From Cercospora beticola (taxonomy: Eukaryota; Ascomycota; Dothideomycetes; Mycosphaerellales; Mycosphaerellaceae), in contig NC_088935.1 in the NCBI RefSeq assembly GCF_033473495.1, forward strand, positions 3,162,001-3,226,000: DNA of 64,000 nucleotides, in the 5' to 3' direction. Below, in pieces: positions 40,224 through 50,901 of the stretch. A model generated the notes under the pieces. That model worked only from the letters and a program-made list of their open reading frames with translations, was not told the origin of the DNA and searched no databases. Numbering within the stretch: the stretch's first letter is position 1; each line of letters begins with the position of its first letter. The position numbers and the translations under genes are program-made.

Positions 40224-42389
40224 ATGGATGCGTCGGCCGAACAATGGTCGCGCTCGGTTGACGAGATCGATCCGTTGACGCTGAATGCCAGCATGGACGA
40301 TCTGGGAAACCTGTTTGAGTTCGGCGACATCGATCTGAACAACCTGCCAAACATAGATACCTCCGCGTCCTACGATGAGCATATGCAACACACGAACACT
40401 CATCCGAGCACACCGTTCAGCGAGCTCAATGAACCGCACACCCTTCCAGGTGGAAATGCGCAGGACTTTGCAGGACAACAGCGCTTCGGGCCCTCTGCAA
40501 GCGCGGAACAGGCGCAGCGACACCTGCAGTCGTCACAGTTTCCTTCGGACGTAGCATTCCAACAAACGATGCAGCAGCACGATTTCCATCCCAGCCAGTC
40601 CTTTCAGTTTCAAGCCATGCCCGGCTACTCCATGCATCAGCAAATACCCCCGACGCCTAACAGCTATGAGATGCACGGAGAACCAGGACGTTTCCTCCAG
40701 TCGCAATTAGACTCGCAGCAGCGTGCCTTGCTCGAGCAGAAATATCATCTCCGGAAAGAGGACGCGGTGCGTTCGCAGCTCGCCGAGAGGATTACGCGCA
40801 GACTGACTCTGAATCAGATCGCATTCACGCCTATGGTTTCTCCTGCAGGCACACCACAGTACAATGCCCAGCCTGAATTTACCATTCCGGGCGCCTATTT
40901 CTCCCCTTTGACCTCGCCGATGCTGCATGCACAGACTTCGCAGCAGGCTCAGTCACAGTCCCTGCAGCATGGCTACTATACCAATCCCAGCACCGCTCCC
41001 AGCTCCAACGCGACATCTCCATTGAATGCATCTGTAGATGTGGACATGCTGGCAGATGAGGCTGAGAGTACTGAAGCCCCAACCAGGAAGTCAACACGAC
41101 GGAAAGTACCAACTCCACGAAGCGCAGGTCCACTTGCCCGAGTCAAACAAAGTCCTATTCAAAAAGCCATCAAGCGCAAATCTGGTACCATACTTTCGTC
41201 GTTGCCGCCCTCTCGTGAGGCGGATGTGAATCTCGAGGTGCAACGATCAAAAAGCACCCAGCCTACATCTACCGGCCTGTCAATACCGCGTAGCGACAGC
41301 TCCGCAACTGGCAGCATAAGCCCGGAACCACTCAGTGAGGCTCTGATGGGACCGCCACCACGGCCATCCTCCAGCCGGACGAATTCCCCTGCCATTCGAG
41401 CTCAGCATTCGAACGGAGTCGCAAACTCGATGGGGGCTGCCGCAACGCCCAAATCTTTGTTGTCGATGGGCCGCGGCGCAGCAACTCGTTCTGAACCCAA
41501 ATCACACCAAACCGCGGGTGACGCCGAGTTGGAGGATCTCCAATTACCTGCTGCGGCAGATCAAAGCGTTGACGGACCGCCACAGACCCAAGTGACCACG
41601 GTTTCGAATGATGACACGCCGCGACTCTCAGCTCGCAAAACACCGAAACTCGGGCCTACGAGCACTCCTTCGTCTGCTAGACTTGCATCGGCGGCTCTGA
41701 GCCCAGCCATCGTCGGCTCTCCGATGACTGCTTCCACGCCCGGTGCCCTTTTGAAAGAGCGCAAAGAGTCAAAGTCAAGTAGAGGAGGCAAAAAGCGAGG
41801 CAGCATCAGTGGCGGCGGTTCGAATTTGGTGTCTCCCGCGTTGCGGCCCCGGATAAGTCCCAGCATCAAGCCGTTATTACCTGAAGGCGCCGCTTTGCAT
41901 TCTCCCACCCACGCTCTTCTCCTGGCATCAAAATCCAACTATCAAAATCTTCTCGAGGGCAACCAATTACCAGGCGTGAATTACCCAGAGTCCTTGTCCA
42001 CGGGCCTCACGTCGAAGAGGACATCTCATAAAGTAGCTGAACAAGGCAGGAGAAACCGTATTAATGAGGCACTCAAGGAGATGCAGTCACTGCTTCCCAA
42101 GGGCAAAGAAAATAACACGAGAGACGGCAGTCCTGAGGTCAACGCAGAAGACTCCAAAGAATCGAAGGAGGATGCTCTTGCAAAGAGCAATAGCAGCAAG
42201 GCGGCTACGGTGGAATCTGCGAACGAGTACATCCGCAAATTGCAAAGGGAAAATGCAGCTTTACTGATCCTCAAGAAGGAAAACGAAGAGATGAAAAAGA
42301 GACTGCAGGCAGCACAAAACGGATCAGGATCTGGCAGCGAGAACTCTGACGACAAGTCTCCTGGCGAAAGCGTAGAGGCTACATCTTGA
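40224..42389 (+). CDS. bHLH transcription factor, NUC-1/PalcA (Pho4) type
   Basis: One exon, 721 aa from the ATG at 40224 in perfect context (CCACCATGG). A long Gln/Ser/Pro-rich transactivation arm includes an acidic motif near the N-terminus (SMDDLGNLFEFGDIDLNNLP). The bHLH starts about residue 597 (KRTSHKVAEQGRRNRINEAL). It has an unusually long loop between the helices and is followed by a leucine-zipper-like helix (YIRKLQRENAALLILKKENE). Known: Neurospora NUC-1 and Aspergillus PalcA of this type bind CACGTG-core sites and turn on phosphate acquisition. The long loop and architecture match. It is probably controlled by a Pho80/Pho85-type kinase elsewhere. Confidence 0.9.
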   Translation: MDASAEQWSRSVDEIDPLTLNASMDDLGNLFEFGDIDLNNLPNIDTSASYDEHMQHTNTHPSTPFSELNEPHTLPGGNAQDFAGQQRFGPSASAEQAQRHLQSSQFPSDVAFQQTMQQHDFHPSQSFQFQAMPGYSMHQQIPPTPNSYEMHGEPGRFLQSQLDSQQRALLEQKYHLRKEDAVRSQLAERITRRLTLNQIAFTPMVSPAGTPQYNAQPEFTIPGAYFSPLTSPMLHAQTSQQAQSQSLQHGYYTNPSTAPSSNATSPLNASVDVDMLADEAESTEAPTRKSTRRKVPTPRSAGPLARVKQSPIQKAIKRKSGTILSSLPPSREADVNLEVQRSKSTQPTSTGLSIPRSDSSATGSISPEPLSEALMGPPPRPSSSRTNSPAIRAQHSNGVANSMGAAATPKSLLSMGRGAATRSEPKSHQTAGDAELEDLQLPAAADQSVDGPPQTQVTTVSNDDTPRLSARKTPKLGPTSTPSSARLASAALSPAIVGSPMTASTPGALLKERKESKSSRGGKKRGSISGGGSNLVSPALRPRISPSIKPLLPEGAALHSPTHALLLASKSNYQNLLEGNQLPGVNYPESLSTGLTSKRTSHKVAEQGRRNRINEALKEMQSLLPKGKENNTRDGSPEVNAEDSKESKEDALAKSNSSKAATVESANEYIRKLQRENAALLILKKENEEMKKRLQAAQNGSGSGSENSDDKSPGESVEATS

Positions 42390-42870
42390 GCCCCTGCATC
42401 AGCACAGGAATAGCACACTGCAGGGTGTCGTGAGAGCAATCTAAACTGGGGAGGCGAATGTTGTTTATCTGGCCGAATATCAGCGAATGGCGTTTTGGGG
42501 GTATCAGAGGTCGTGTTGATCGACCGATAGAGGAGCGGCTATTTGTACATTCAGCGGTTCGTGCATTGATATCACGGGGCTCTGGCGAACGCCGTATTGA
42601 TATACACGGCAAAGGGTATGTATTTGGCGGTGGATCAGCTAGCTCTAGCGGCACCTTGTCTCGTCAAGCTGGCGAGATCAACACGTGTGTAATAAGTGAT
42701 GTGCCCAAAGGCCTCCCTGGGATAAATCAGTACACAAACCACCTGTCCATGCTGTGAAGCCCTGCAAATGTCCAGAGCGGGCCATACAGCGATTGGACTC
42801 ACCAAAACTGTGCGAGACGATCGTGTGAGATCATGATCAGCTGGCTGGGAATGTAATGATCTGATGACAG
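42390..42870. other. 3'-3' spacer between bHLH and F-box genes
   Basis: 481 bp between convergent stops. A CACGTG occurs near 42680. No gene or repeat recognised. Confidence 0.4.
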
Positions 42871-44439
42871 TCAGCAACTGAGCTCCTGAACTAACCGGGC
42901 AGACTGACCCTCTCGAAATCCTCGGCTTGCTACATGGCCTGCGGCACGAACCACACGAGCGCCTCTGAAGGTGTTTTCGTCTGCAACCCTCAGAAAGCCG
43001 CCGTGTCCGATGTCAGGCGCGATGAAGCTATACTGCGAGCGCGGCACGTTCGGATCTCCTGTCAATTTGATCGCTTCGAGACGTCCGGATGGTACATCGT
43101 CATAATCTTGTGACCGCACGTACGGGAATGCGTTGGATACTGTGTCGGTACTCTGGAAAGTATCAGTTTCAGCATCGCGGACTTCGACCTCGGGATCTGG
43201 CTGCTCGTTGGCATGAGCGTGCAGTCCATCGTCTTCATCTCCGTCTTCTTCTTCCTCTTCTTCTTCTTCGTCGTCGTCGAAAACGGTGGCAGCTGCTGCG
43301 AGATTGAGAGGTCCACCACGAAACCATTCCCGCATCCAATCCATCCCACTTGGTAATGGTCTAGCGTGTTCTTCATCGGGCTGAGTGACGAGGAGAAACT
43401 CGCAACCGTGTGTACTGTAATCACCGACAAAGATCCCCTGCCAAGGCTTATCCGATGTTGGGATGTAGCATTCCGGCACCAGCGAACTGTAAGTGGTGAT
43501 GTCTTTTGGTCCTGGACCAAACTCCATATTGTCTTGATAGAGATGTTCGATAAATGGCATACCAATCCCTAGTGCCGCCGCAATTCTACTTGCGGCGCCG
43601 AACGAATGTGAAGTGCGACCGTGATATTCTGCCCATTTTTTCAGCCTGAAGTTGTTCTGACTCACTTCAGAAAAGGTTCCTGGTGCGTGGCCTGCAGATT
43701 TGAACCCATCACTACTTGCATTGCGGGCACGGCTGGCAGCAGGGATTCTCAAGGGTGGCCAGACAGCTGTTGTGTCTGAGATAGCTCCAGCTGGAAGTGC
43801 GCGACACAGCGTCAACGCACTATGCAGTCCCGATTGTGCAAAGGTTTCCATAGTAGTTTCCTTGCCATAATCTACTCGACCGCAGCCGACTAGACTACCA
43901 TTGACTGAGCCTTCTTCTCTGGTACTGGCAATGTCCAGCTTGAGTACCGGCTGATTCATATCCAGGCATACAACTGGGTTAAAGCTATGAATGAGGACGT
44001 CTCTATCCATTTCCCAGAAGCTCACCTGATCCATGGACCTAGCTACAACCGCGACGACCTGGTGAGCAACGATCGAACCCAAGGAAGAATCATAGCGGGC
44101 GAGGATCAGCTTGCCAGTCGGTTCTGTATCTCCAAACCAGATCCGATTTGTGGCCAGGAACCAGTAGGGGAACAGCGAGACATACAGGTCTCGGAAGGAT
44201 CGCATTGGGGTTGGCTCAGGAACAGTTTCGGCGGCAGCTTCGTTGACTATGGGATTCCATAATATGTCGTCGTAACTTGTGATGGCCAACCTGCGGCACG
44301 TTTGCGCTGCCTGCGCCAGCTCGAGGGGTGTCAAGAAACTGAGGATATGCAACAGGAGTTCATCGGGTAAGGTCGCAAGGGAATTGGTCTCTGTACGCTG
44401 ATCGATCGAATCGTCCAGCGACGAGTCGGTCATGGCCAT
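42871..44439 (-). CDS. F-box protein
   Basis: One exon, 522 aa, start at 44439 (context CACAATGG). The frame extends upstream to a GTG at 44481 without an ATG. An F-box is at about residues 20-65 (LATLPDELLLHILSFLTPLE, then CRRLAITSYDDILWNPIV). It is followed by FRDLYVSLFPYWFLATNRIWFGDTE, a conserved fungal segment. A run of eight or more acidic residues (43245-43290) sits near residue 400. Known: F-box proteins link substrates to Skp1-Cul1 ubiquitin ligases. The substrate-binding half is unidentified. Confidence 0.85.
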   Translation of the reverse strand: MAMTDSSLDDSIDQRTETNSLATLPDELLLHILSFLTPLELAQAAQTCRRLAITSYDDILWNPIVNEAAAETVPEPTPMRSFRDLYVSLFPYWFLATNRIWFGDTEPTGKLILARYDSSLGSIVAHQVVAVVARSMDQVSFWEMDRDVLIHSFNPVVCLDMNQPVLKLDIASTREEGSVNGSLVGCGRVDYGKETTMETFAQSGLHSALTLCRALPAGAISDTTAVWPPLRIPAASRARNASSDGFKSAGHAPGTFSEVSQNNFRLKKWAEYHGRTSHSFGAASRIAAALGIGMPFIEHLYQDNMEFGPGPKDITTYSSLVPECYIPTSDKPWQGIFVGDYSTHGCEFLLVTQPDEEHARPLPSGMDWMREWFRGGPLNLAAAATVFDDDEEEEEEEEDGDEDDGLHAHANEQPDPEVEVRDAETDTFQSTDTVSNAFPYVRSQDYDDVPSGRLEAIKLTGDPNVPRSQYSFIAPDIGHGGFLRVADENTFRGARVVRAAGHVASRGFREGQSARLVQELSC

Positions 44440-45012
44440 TGTGGTGGTGGCTGGCAAGTTGACAACACGTAGCGCGTACACACAACAGCGTGACGGCAGT
44501 GAAAGGAATGGCGAGTCGTGGCAGCGTGTGATGTGGTACTGTTGTATATGGCGGAAGGCGTGGGCAAATGTACGCTATGGACGGCAGTGACGCTTCGACT
44601 CGGACCGGCGAATCAGGCAGAAAGCAGAAAGGCAGAAAGGCATCGGATGGCCCATCTGTCACTCAATGGTTATTCGCTGAACGATGTGAGTGTCGAGCGA
44701 TGCTTCACTGGAAGCAGCGGTAGGGTATGCCGCCTGTCGTCCGCTGTCCCCGCTGATGGCACACGCATGCATCGGTTTGCCGCCGGCGTCAGTTGGGAGA
44801 AACGTGAAGGCTTGGCGCTCCTGAGTCCCTGGTAGAAGTTGTGTTGCTGGCACTTGGCTGTTCCGCTATTGAACCTCACATCTGGCCAGCCGAACCACAA
44901 CGTCGATTCACACTGCCGCCCACGACAACGAACACGTGAACGAGAACGCGCGCATGATACACCTCCGCTGCGCAGCTTCACAGTGTAGACTGGGGTCCTT
45001 GCGACCGCCGCG
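44440..45012. promoter_or_regulatory. shared promoter, F-box and AP-1 gamma genes
   Basis: 573 bp between divergent starts. CACGTG at 44933-44938 is 80 bp before the AP-1 gamma ATG. Other frames here (for example minus 44670-45344) overlap AP-1 gamma exons and have no domain. Confidence 0.45.
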
Positions 45013-47781
45013 ATGAGCTCACGTAGGCACAGGACCCACCACCACTTTCTCCAACCGTACGGCAGCCGCTGATTACTCTGCGCACAGTCAAGCAATTCAT
45101 CCGCAATGTGCGAGCTGCCAAGACGATTGCCGACGAGCGAGCTGTAGTACAAAAAGAGAGCGCTGCCATCAGAGCCAGCTTTCGAGAAGAGAGTCATGAT
45201 CCAGACCGACGGTAGGGGGAGCACAACATATTGCCAAAGCATTGGGGCTGCAATGCGAACAGAGTCTGATATAGTTGCAGGCGGAACAATGTGGCCAAGC
45301 TGCTCTATCTTTTCACATTGGGTGAGCGAACCCACTTCGGTCAAATCGAATGTCTCAAGCTTCTAGCCTCCCCGCGCTTCGCGGACAAGCGACTCGGCTA
45401 CTTGGGTACGATGCTGCTGTTGGATGAGAATCAAGAGGTTTTGACGTTGGTCACGAACTCGTTGAAGAAGTATGTTCAAGGTGCGCAGGATACAAACGCT
45501 ATACACCGCTGACAGGACTCAGTGATCTCAATCACAACAACCAATACATCGTCGGGCTGGCACTCTGCACGTTGGGCAACATCGCGTCGATTGAGATGTC
45601 TCGAGATTTGTTCCCAGAGGTAGAAACAATCCTTTCATCGTCGAATCCTTACATTCGGCGAAAAGCAGCCCTGTGTGCCATGCGGATATGTCGAAAAGTA
45701 CCGGATCTGCAGGAACATTTCCTCGACAAGGCCAAAGTCTTGCTCAATGACCGAAATCACGGCGTTCTCTTGAGTGGTCTGACACTTGTTATCAGTCTCT
45801 GCGAGGCGGACGAGGAAGAGGGCGGCGAGCAGGGCGTTGTGGATCTCTTCAGACCGCTTACCGGCAGTCTAGTCAAGGTTCTCAAAGCCCTGTCGCAGTC
45901 CGGCTATGCACCCGAGCACGACGTGACTGGAATTACGGACCCTTTCCTCCAAGTCAAGATCCTACGACTGCTTCGTGTGCTCGGAAGAGGCGATCAGCAG
46001 ACAAGCGAGCAGATCAACGACATACTTGCGCAAGTCGCAACAAACACCGAGGCGTCGAAGAACGTCGGTAACTCAATACTGTACGAGGCTGTGCTGACTA
46101 TCCTGGATATCGAGGCCGATTCTGGACTTCGAGTGCTGGGTGTCAACATTTTGGGCAAGTTTTTGACGAACAGAGATAATAACATACGTTATGTCGCCCT
46201 CAACACCCTCATCAAGGTTGTTGCCATCGAGCCGAACGCAGTGCAGCGCCACCGTAACACAGTACTTGACTGTCTGCGAGATCCTGACATCAGCATACGA
46301 AGACGAGCCCTGGATCTCAGCTTTACTCTCATCAACGAGTCTAATGTCCGAGTCCTCGTTCGCGAGTTGCTCGCATTTCTGGAGGTAGCTGATAATGAGT
46401 TCAAACCCATTATGACCTCACAAATCGGCATCGCTGCAGATCGGTTCGCCCCCAACAAGCGCTGGCACGTGGACACCATGCTTAGGGTCCTGAAGCTGGC
46501 TGGCAACTACATCAAAGAACAAATTCTGGCTTCGTTTGTTCGACTGATCGCAACTACTCCAGAACTGCAGACGTATTGCGCACAGAAGTTGTACACGGCG
46601 CTCAAGGACGACATTAGTCAAGAAGGCCTCAACCTCGCTGGAGCCTGGGTCATAGGCGAATATGGTGATGCGCTGCTCCGCGGCGGGTCTTATGAGGAAG
46701 AAGAACTGGTGAAAGAGGTGAAAGAGAACGAAATCGTGGATCTCTTCTCTACGATATTGAACTCCAGCTATTCAGGCCAAATTGTCACACAGTACATCAT
46801 CACCGCTGCGATCAAACTCACGACACGACTTCAAGATCCATCACAGGTCGACCGATTACGCCGATTGCTACTTAGTCGCCAAGCGGACCTTGACGTCGAA
46901 GTGCAACAACGAGCCGTGGAGTACGGGAACCTCTTCGGCTACGATCAGGTGCGAACAGGCGTTCTCGAACGCATGCCAGCGCCAGAGATCAGGGAGGAGC
47001 AACGCGTGCTCGGCGAGGCGACGAAGAAGCGGCACAGTAAGCTTCCAGCCAAGAAGAAGCCTAGTCAGATTACGGAGCAGGACATGCTGCTCGACCTCAT
47101 GGGAGGCGACTCTACCTTGCCGTCTGGCGAAACAGGTTCATCGGTCAATGGGGTGCAGGCCAACAACGCAGACCTACTCGCTGACATCCTGGGCGGTGGT
47201 GACGCAAGCGCATCCACAGCAGCACATGCTCCATCTTCTGTGGCTAATGGTCAACCCAAGACACAAAGTAACATGGATTCCATCATGGACCTCTTTGGCT
47301 CACAACCGGCGGCATCTTCAGGCTCTGGCATGCCAGGCAGTTCCATGGGTGGATCGGGCAATGGCGCAGCGGCGCCATCACAACAAGCCCTTGCAGTCTA
47401 CAACAAGAACGACCTGAACTTGAGTTTCAGTGTACAGCGCACAGCCCAGGCGGTGCAAGTGCTGGCCAGATTCCGGAACAACAACAGCTTTGAGAGCGTT
47501 AGCGCTTTGAATCTGCAAGCGGCTGTTCCTAAGACCCAGAAGCTTCAACTGCAAGCAATTAGCTCCTCCGAGATTGAGGGCGGCCAAGAAGCGACGCAGC
47601 AAATGCGCATTACAAGCGTGCAGGGAGTAAGTGATGCACCCAAGGTTCAACTTTTGTTCATTTGAAGCTGACTAGTCCACAGGCCCCTCCCGCGAAGCTA
47701 CGACTGCGATTGAAGTTGACCTATTCTCAAGGTGGTGCAGCACCCATCACGGAGCAAGTAGATTGGTCAGAACCAGTGTAG
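45013..47781 (+). CDS. APL4: AP-1 complex gamma-adaptin
   Basis: Five exons, 45013-45022, 45088-45211, 45281-45469, 45523-47626 and 47683-47781, 841 aa. The first coding exon is only 10 nt (ATGAGCTCAC). It splices to give [20 protein letters not shown], the canonical gamma-adaptin start. An armadillo-like trunk follows ([40 protein letters not shown]), then a hinge rich in Gly, Ser and Ala with LLDLMGGD. The ear domain is completed by the last exon ([22 protein letters not shown]). Known: AP-1 sorts clathrin-coated cargo between the trans-Golgi and endosomes. Identification is secure. Confidence 0.95.
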
Positions 47782-47978
47782 GACAGCCCGCTGTGTGACC
47801 TCATACAACAACCTCAAATTCAGCATGTCGGCAAATTTGCACGTAGCTTCTCATCCGTGCAGTGTAGCAAAACTCGGCGTAAAAGTCGGTATCGATGCTC
47901 GGTATACTGCAACGAGCGCTGGGCCTCGTTCCGGCGGCCTACTCAATGCTGCGGGTCAACGGGCTCCTGCTACAATTC

Positions 47979-48827
47979 TCATGCTGCACTCTTGTCCCTC
48001 GTTTTGCCTCCCCACGCTGCCGGTGCTTCCTTCACAATCTCGCCATCTGCAACCAAAACTCCCGCACCTGTCCTGTCCTCCACTCTCTTGAAGACCTCAA
48101 CCGGCACCAGACCATTTGCATTTCCCTCACTCAGTATGACCCCATTATCACTCAGCCAGAATTTGATGCCCGACTGCATCGCCTTTTGCAGATCCAGATA
48201 TATCAAAATCGTACTCGAGTTCCTCATTCCTGAAATCACAGGCGCAGCTGCATCCTCAGCATTCGGCACGTCGACGACTGATTTGAAGCCTGCTGGAATT
48301 CCCGAAGCAAAATGTACGTGATTGCGAGTCATCGGTTTGAGGCCTCCTGATGCGAGGATCTTGATGTAGGCGGAATGTGTTGTGCCGTGAATTGCCTGTG
48401 AGGGCATGTTCTCTTCGGTGATGGGTTTCAGGAGCCCTTCGCTTTCCACTTTCAAGCTGTGTCCTTGATTCGCGCGGATGAGGTATTGGCTCGGGTCGTC
48501 GGGAGAAAGAGGTGATGACTGAGTACCTTCCGCGGCGTCTATCTTTGTTTTTGAGTCGTCCGAAATGGGCACCATGGTGAACCTTTGCTTGTCGTTGTCG
48601 GCTACGCAGGCTTTGAGTTCGTCGAATGTGACTTTGAGAGATTTGAGGTTGCGATTGTTGAGGACGTCTTGGACGTTGATGAATCCGCCTGAGTCGAGTT
48701 TGAGACCTTCTTTCTCTGCGCCGTGGCGGAGGAGCCAGGACATCTTTTTCGAGACTTGTACGTTGCGTGGCATAGGACCGCCTCGTCCGCCGCCACGACC
48801 ACTGCGTTTTCCACCTCGTTCAGACAT
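47979..48827 (-). CDS. TPT1: tRNA 2'-phosphotransferase
   Basis: One exon, 282 aa from the ATG at 48827. It removes the 2'-phosphate left at tRNA splice junctions, transferring it to NAD+ to form ADP-ribose 1''-2''-cyclic phosphate. Conserved parts are MSWLLRHGAEKEGL (Arg-His), GGFINVQDVL, LIRANQGHS and AIHGTTHSAYIKILASGGL, followed by HVHFASG. Odd: the same frame continues to an ATG at 48986, adding 53 residues. Their first part (MYRLCPSPSLLLF...) is rich in Ser, Arg, Lys and hydrophobics and nearly free of acids, like a mitochondrial presequence. It could be alternative initiation or chance. Confidence 0.93.
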   Translation of the reverse strand: MSERGGKRSGRGGGRGGPMPRNVQVSKKMSWLLRHGAEKEGLKLDSGGFINVQDVLNNRNLKSLKVTFDELKACVADNDKQRFTMVPISDDSKTKIDAAEGTQSSPLSPDDPSQYLIRANQGHSLKVESEGLLKPITEENMPSQAIHGTTHSAYIKILASGGLKPMTRNHVHFASGIPAGFKSVVDVPNAEDAAAPVISGMRNSSTILIYLDLQKAMQSGIKFWLSDNGVILSEGNANGLVPVEVFKRVEDRTGAGVLVADGEIVKEAPAAWGGKTRDKSAA

Positions 48828-49194
48828 GGCTCGATATTTTGCAGTGTGTGCTTCTTGTGGTTGCGTGGCCCTGTGAAGGAGGGGCAGCTTCAATCGTGGA
48901 AAGGTACGTGCCAGTTTTGTTGCAGAAGGAGCACTTTGCTTAGTTAAGAAAAGAAGCAACGAGGGTGATGGGCACAGACGGTACATGAAGTGAATTCAAA
49001 TGTCACCGCTTTGCCTGATTGGGGCAACGGAGCTGGCCTTGGCACCATGGAAAAAGCTGAAGTTTGAGCGTAGACTCATCCCATCAATATCGTCTTATCA
49101 AGAACACGCTTCTGCAAGAATTCATATAATAACACATCTACGGCCGTGAAGCATCAATCTGACTGAAGTAAAATCACATCATTCAAACAGCAGA
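48828..49194. other. spacer upstream of TPT1
   Basis: 367 bp. The TPT1-proximal half is open in frame with TPT1 (possible N-terminal extension). The rest is AT-richer and holds nothing recognised. Confidence 0.4.
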
Positions 49195-49975
49195 TCACTT
49201 TTGACCCGCGGCCTCGTTCTCATTCTTGTTCCCGCCGAACAGGCCACCCACATAGCCTCCCGCACTCTTGACATAAGAGCCGGCACCTTGCGCGCCATTC
49301 GAGACACTCTGACCTGCAGCCTTCGCATTGTTCACAACCGGATCGGTCACGCTGGAAGCGGCACCGCCATAGCTGCCATCATTGCCTTTTCCGCCTCTCT
49401 CTGCTCGATTCACGCCTTCCTTGCTCACAGCATCTCCCACTGGCTGGAGCAGTCCACCTTGCCCGACTTGACCGGAAACGAGGTTGTTGACACCGTCCTG
49501 CGAAAGTCATGTCAGCATCGCATTACTTCTACTCAATCTGACTCAATCTGACTGCGCTTGGAACTCACCTGCAAGGTGTCAACCTGGTCGATACCAGTGA
49601 CCTTCGTCTTGCCGAGCGTATCTAACACTATCAGTCTCTGACTCCCCTCACCATCCAGCAGCCTGACCCACCTTTGGTAGCATAACTAGCCTTGTTATCA
49701 TTGGTGAACCATCGCAGATACATATCTTCGATCCAAGGCATCCAGTTCTCCTTCTGGTGCTGGTACCCTTCCTTGATCCATTCCGTGTAAGTCTTATTGT
49801 GCTTCTTATCCTCCGGCAGAGCATCATACGTCTGTTTCTTCTGCTCCTCGGACATCTGAGACCACTGATCTGTGCCGTTGTTGGAGGCAGACTGAGCAGT
49901 ATTTTGAACTGATTGTCCGGCGGATTGAGCGCCAGACTGAGCCTGCTGGCCAACGTTCTTTAATGCATCTGCCAT
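49195..49975 (-). CDS. conserved small hydrophilic protein of unknown function
   Basis: Exons 49975-49672, 49621-49569 and 49497-49195, 219 aa, phases 1 and 0. The N-terminus is Ala/Gln/Ser-rich (QSGAQSAGQSVQNTAQSASN). A conserved block with many aromatics follows: DQWSQMSEEQKKQTYDALP and KENWMPWIEDMYLRWFTNDN. Then comes DTLGKTKVTGIDQVDTLQDG and a Gly/Ala/Ser-rich repetitive tail ending in GGYVGGLFGG. No signal peptide or membrane helix. I recall similar unnamed proteins across dothideomycetes and eurotiomycetes. The Gly/Ala/Gln-rich hydrophilic ends resemble stress or LEA-like proteins, but no function should be assigned. Confidence 0.8.
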
Positions 49976-50901
49976 CTTGGTGGGATTCGTCGTAGATTCT
50001 TCGTAAATTAGGTCAAGTGCTGCGGCTGGTGTCAGTTTCTGATTTCCATATCCAGCACTTCTGTGATACTGACAAGATGTTGTCACTCAGCTGATATGTC
50101 TGTTTCTACTGTCGCCTCTGTGTCGATTCTGTTCACGAACATTTATAGTGTCTCGCCCCATCGCGCCAGAACAAGTTATCGAGTTGACGCCGAGTTGGCA
50201 TCAGTACGTGTTGGCGACCACGCGCGACATGCACGTACGTCACTTGGTGAAGACGTGTATGCGAACCTGGTCACATCCCTGTCGGATCTGCATCCTTGCC
50301 AGGTTTCGGATTCGGCGACGGAGGCATGTGGCTGTGCATGGTTGGAAAGACAGCAAGAACTGATGCAAGCACATGCGATGACGTTGACAGAACCGCGTGT
50401 AATGTGTAAAGCACTTTCCATTGCAACCATCTCGTACAACAAGCTCTCTCGCTCTCCCGGTCGTGAAGTAAACGTACAAAAAAAGCCCAAAACTCGGCTG
50501 TCTGATCAGAATCGATCAGAGTCTGCACTGAACAGTGCAGTTATGCTAACAAACAAGCAATCAAACAAACAGAACGCCCTTTCAGCGTTTTCGTACAAAC
50601 CAGTCGTAATGCGCGCAGCAAAAGCTGCGATTGGTATCTTGCACAAAGTTCCACCCAAAACAAACGCGCGCTTTCGTTTCCATCGTGATGCGAACAAGCC
50701 TTCGTTTGGCACGCGCCAGTCAATGCCGGTCAATGCCTTTCAAACGCCTCGTTTCCCATCGTTATGCTATGCTCGTAACGCGTCCAGTCAAAAAACGCTT
50801 CCAAAAGCTGAAAAAGGATAAATGCACACTCATTGCGAAGCAACTCTGAGTGCCGCCTGCTGTTTAATCATGCTCGCTTGTAAAATAGCATCGAGAGAAA
50901 C
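49976..50901. other. intergenic region with a long unassigned frame
   Basis: 926 bp between two minus-strand genes. Holds a plus-strand frame of 241 codons (listed separately) and a 7-bp perfect inverted repeat with 4-nt loop at 50523-50540. Otherwise nothing recognised. Confidence 0.4.
50096..50821 (+). CDS. unassigned open frame, doubtful gene
   Basis: ATG at 50096, 241 codons, in the upstream region of the small hydrophilic-protein gene. Composition changes along it (Ser/Ala-rich, then Lys/Asn/Ala-rich). No domain, signal peptide or repeat is recognised and no intron is needed. The length is unusual for chance in this window, but in GC-balanced DNA it is still possible. Listed so it can be tested, not because it is supported. 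Confidence 0.2.
   Translation: MSVSTVASVSILFTNIYSVSPHRARTSYRVDAELASVRVGDHARHARTSLGEDVYANLVTSLSDLHPCQVSDSATEACGCAWLERQQELMQAHAMTLTEPRVMCKALSIATISYNKLSRSPGREVNVQKKPKTRLSDQNRSESALNSAVMLTNKQSNKQNALSAFSYKPVVMRAAKAAIGILHKVPPKTNARFRFHRDANKPSFGTRQSMPVNAFQTPRFPSLCYARNASSQKTLPKAEKG

Noticed and set aside
39558..40523. 321-codon minus-strand frame
   Set aside because: It is antisense to the start of the bHLH gene and resembles no family.
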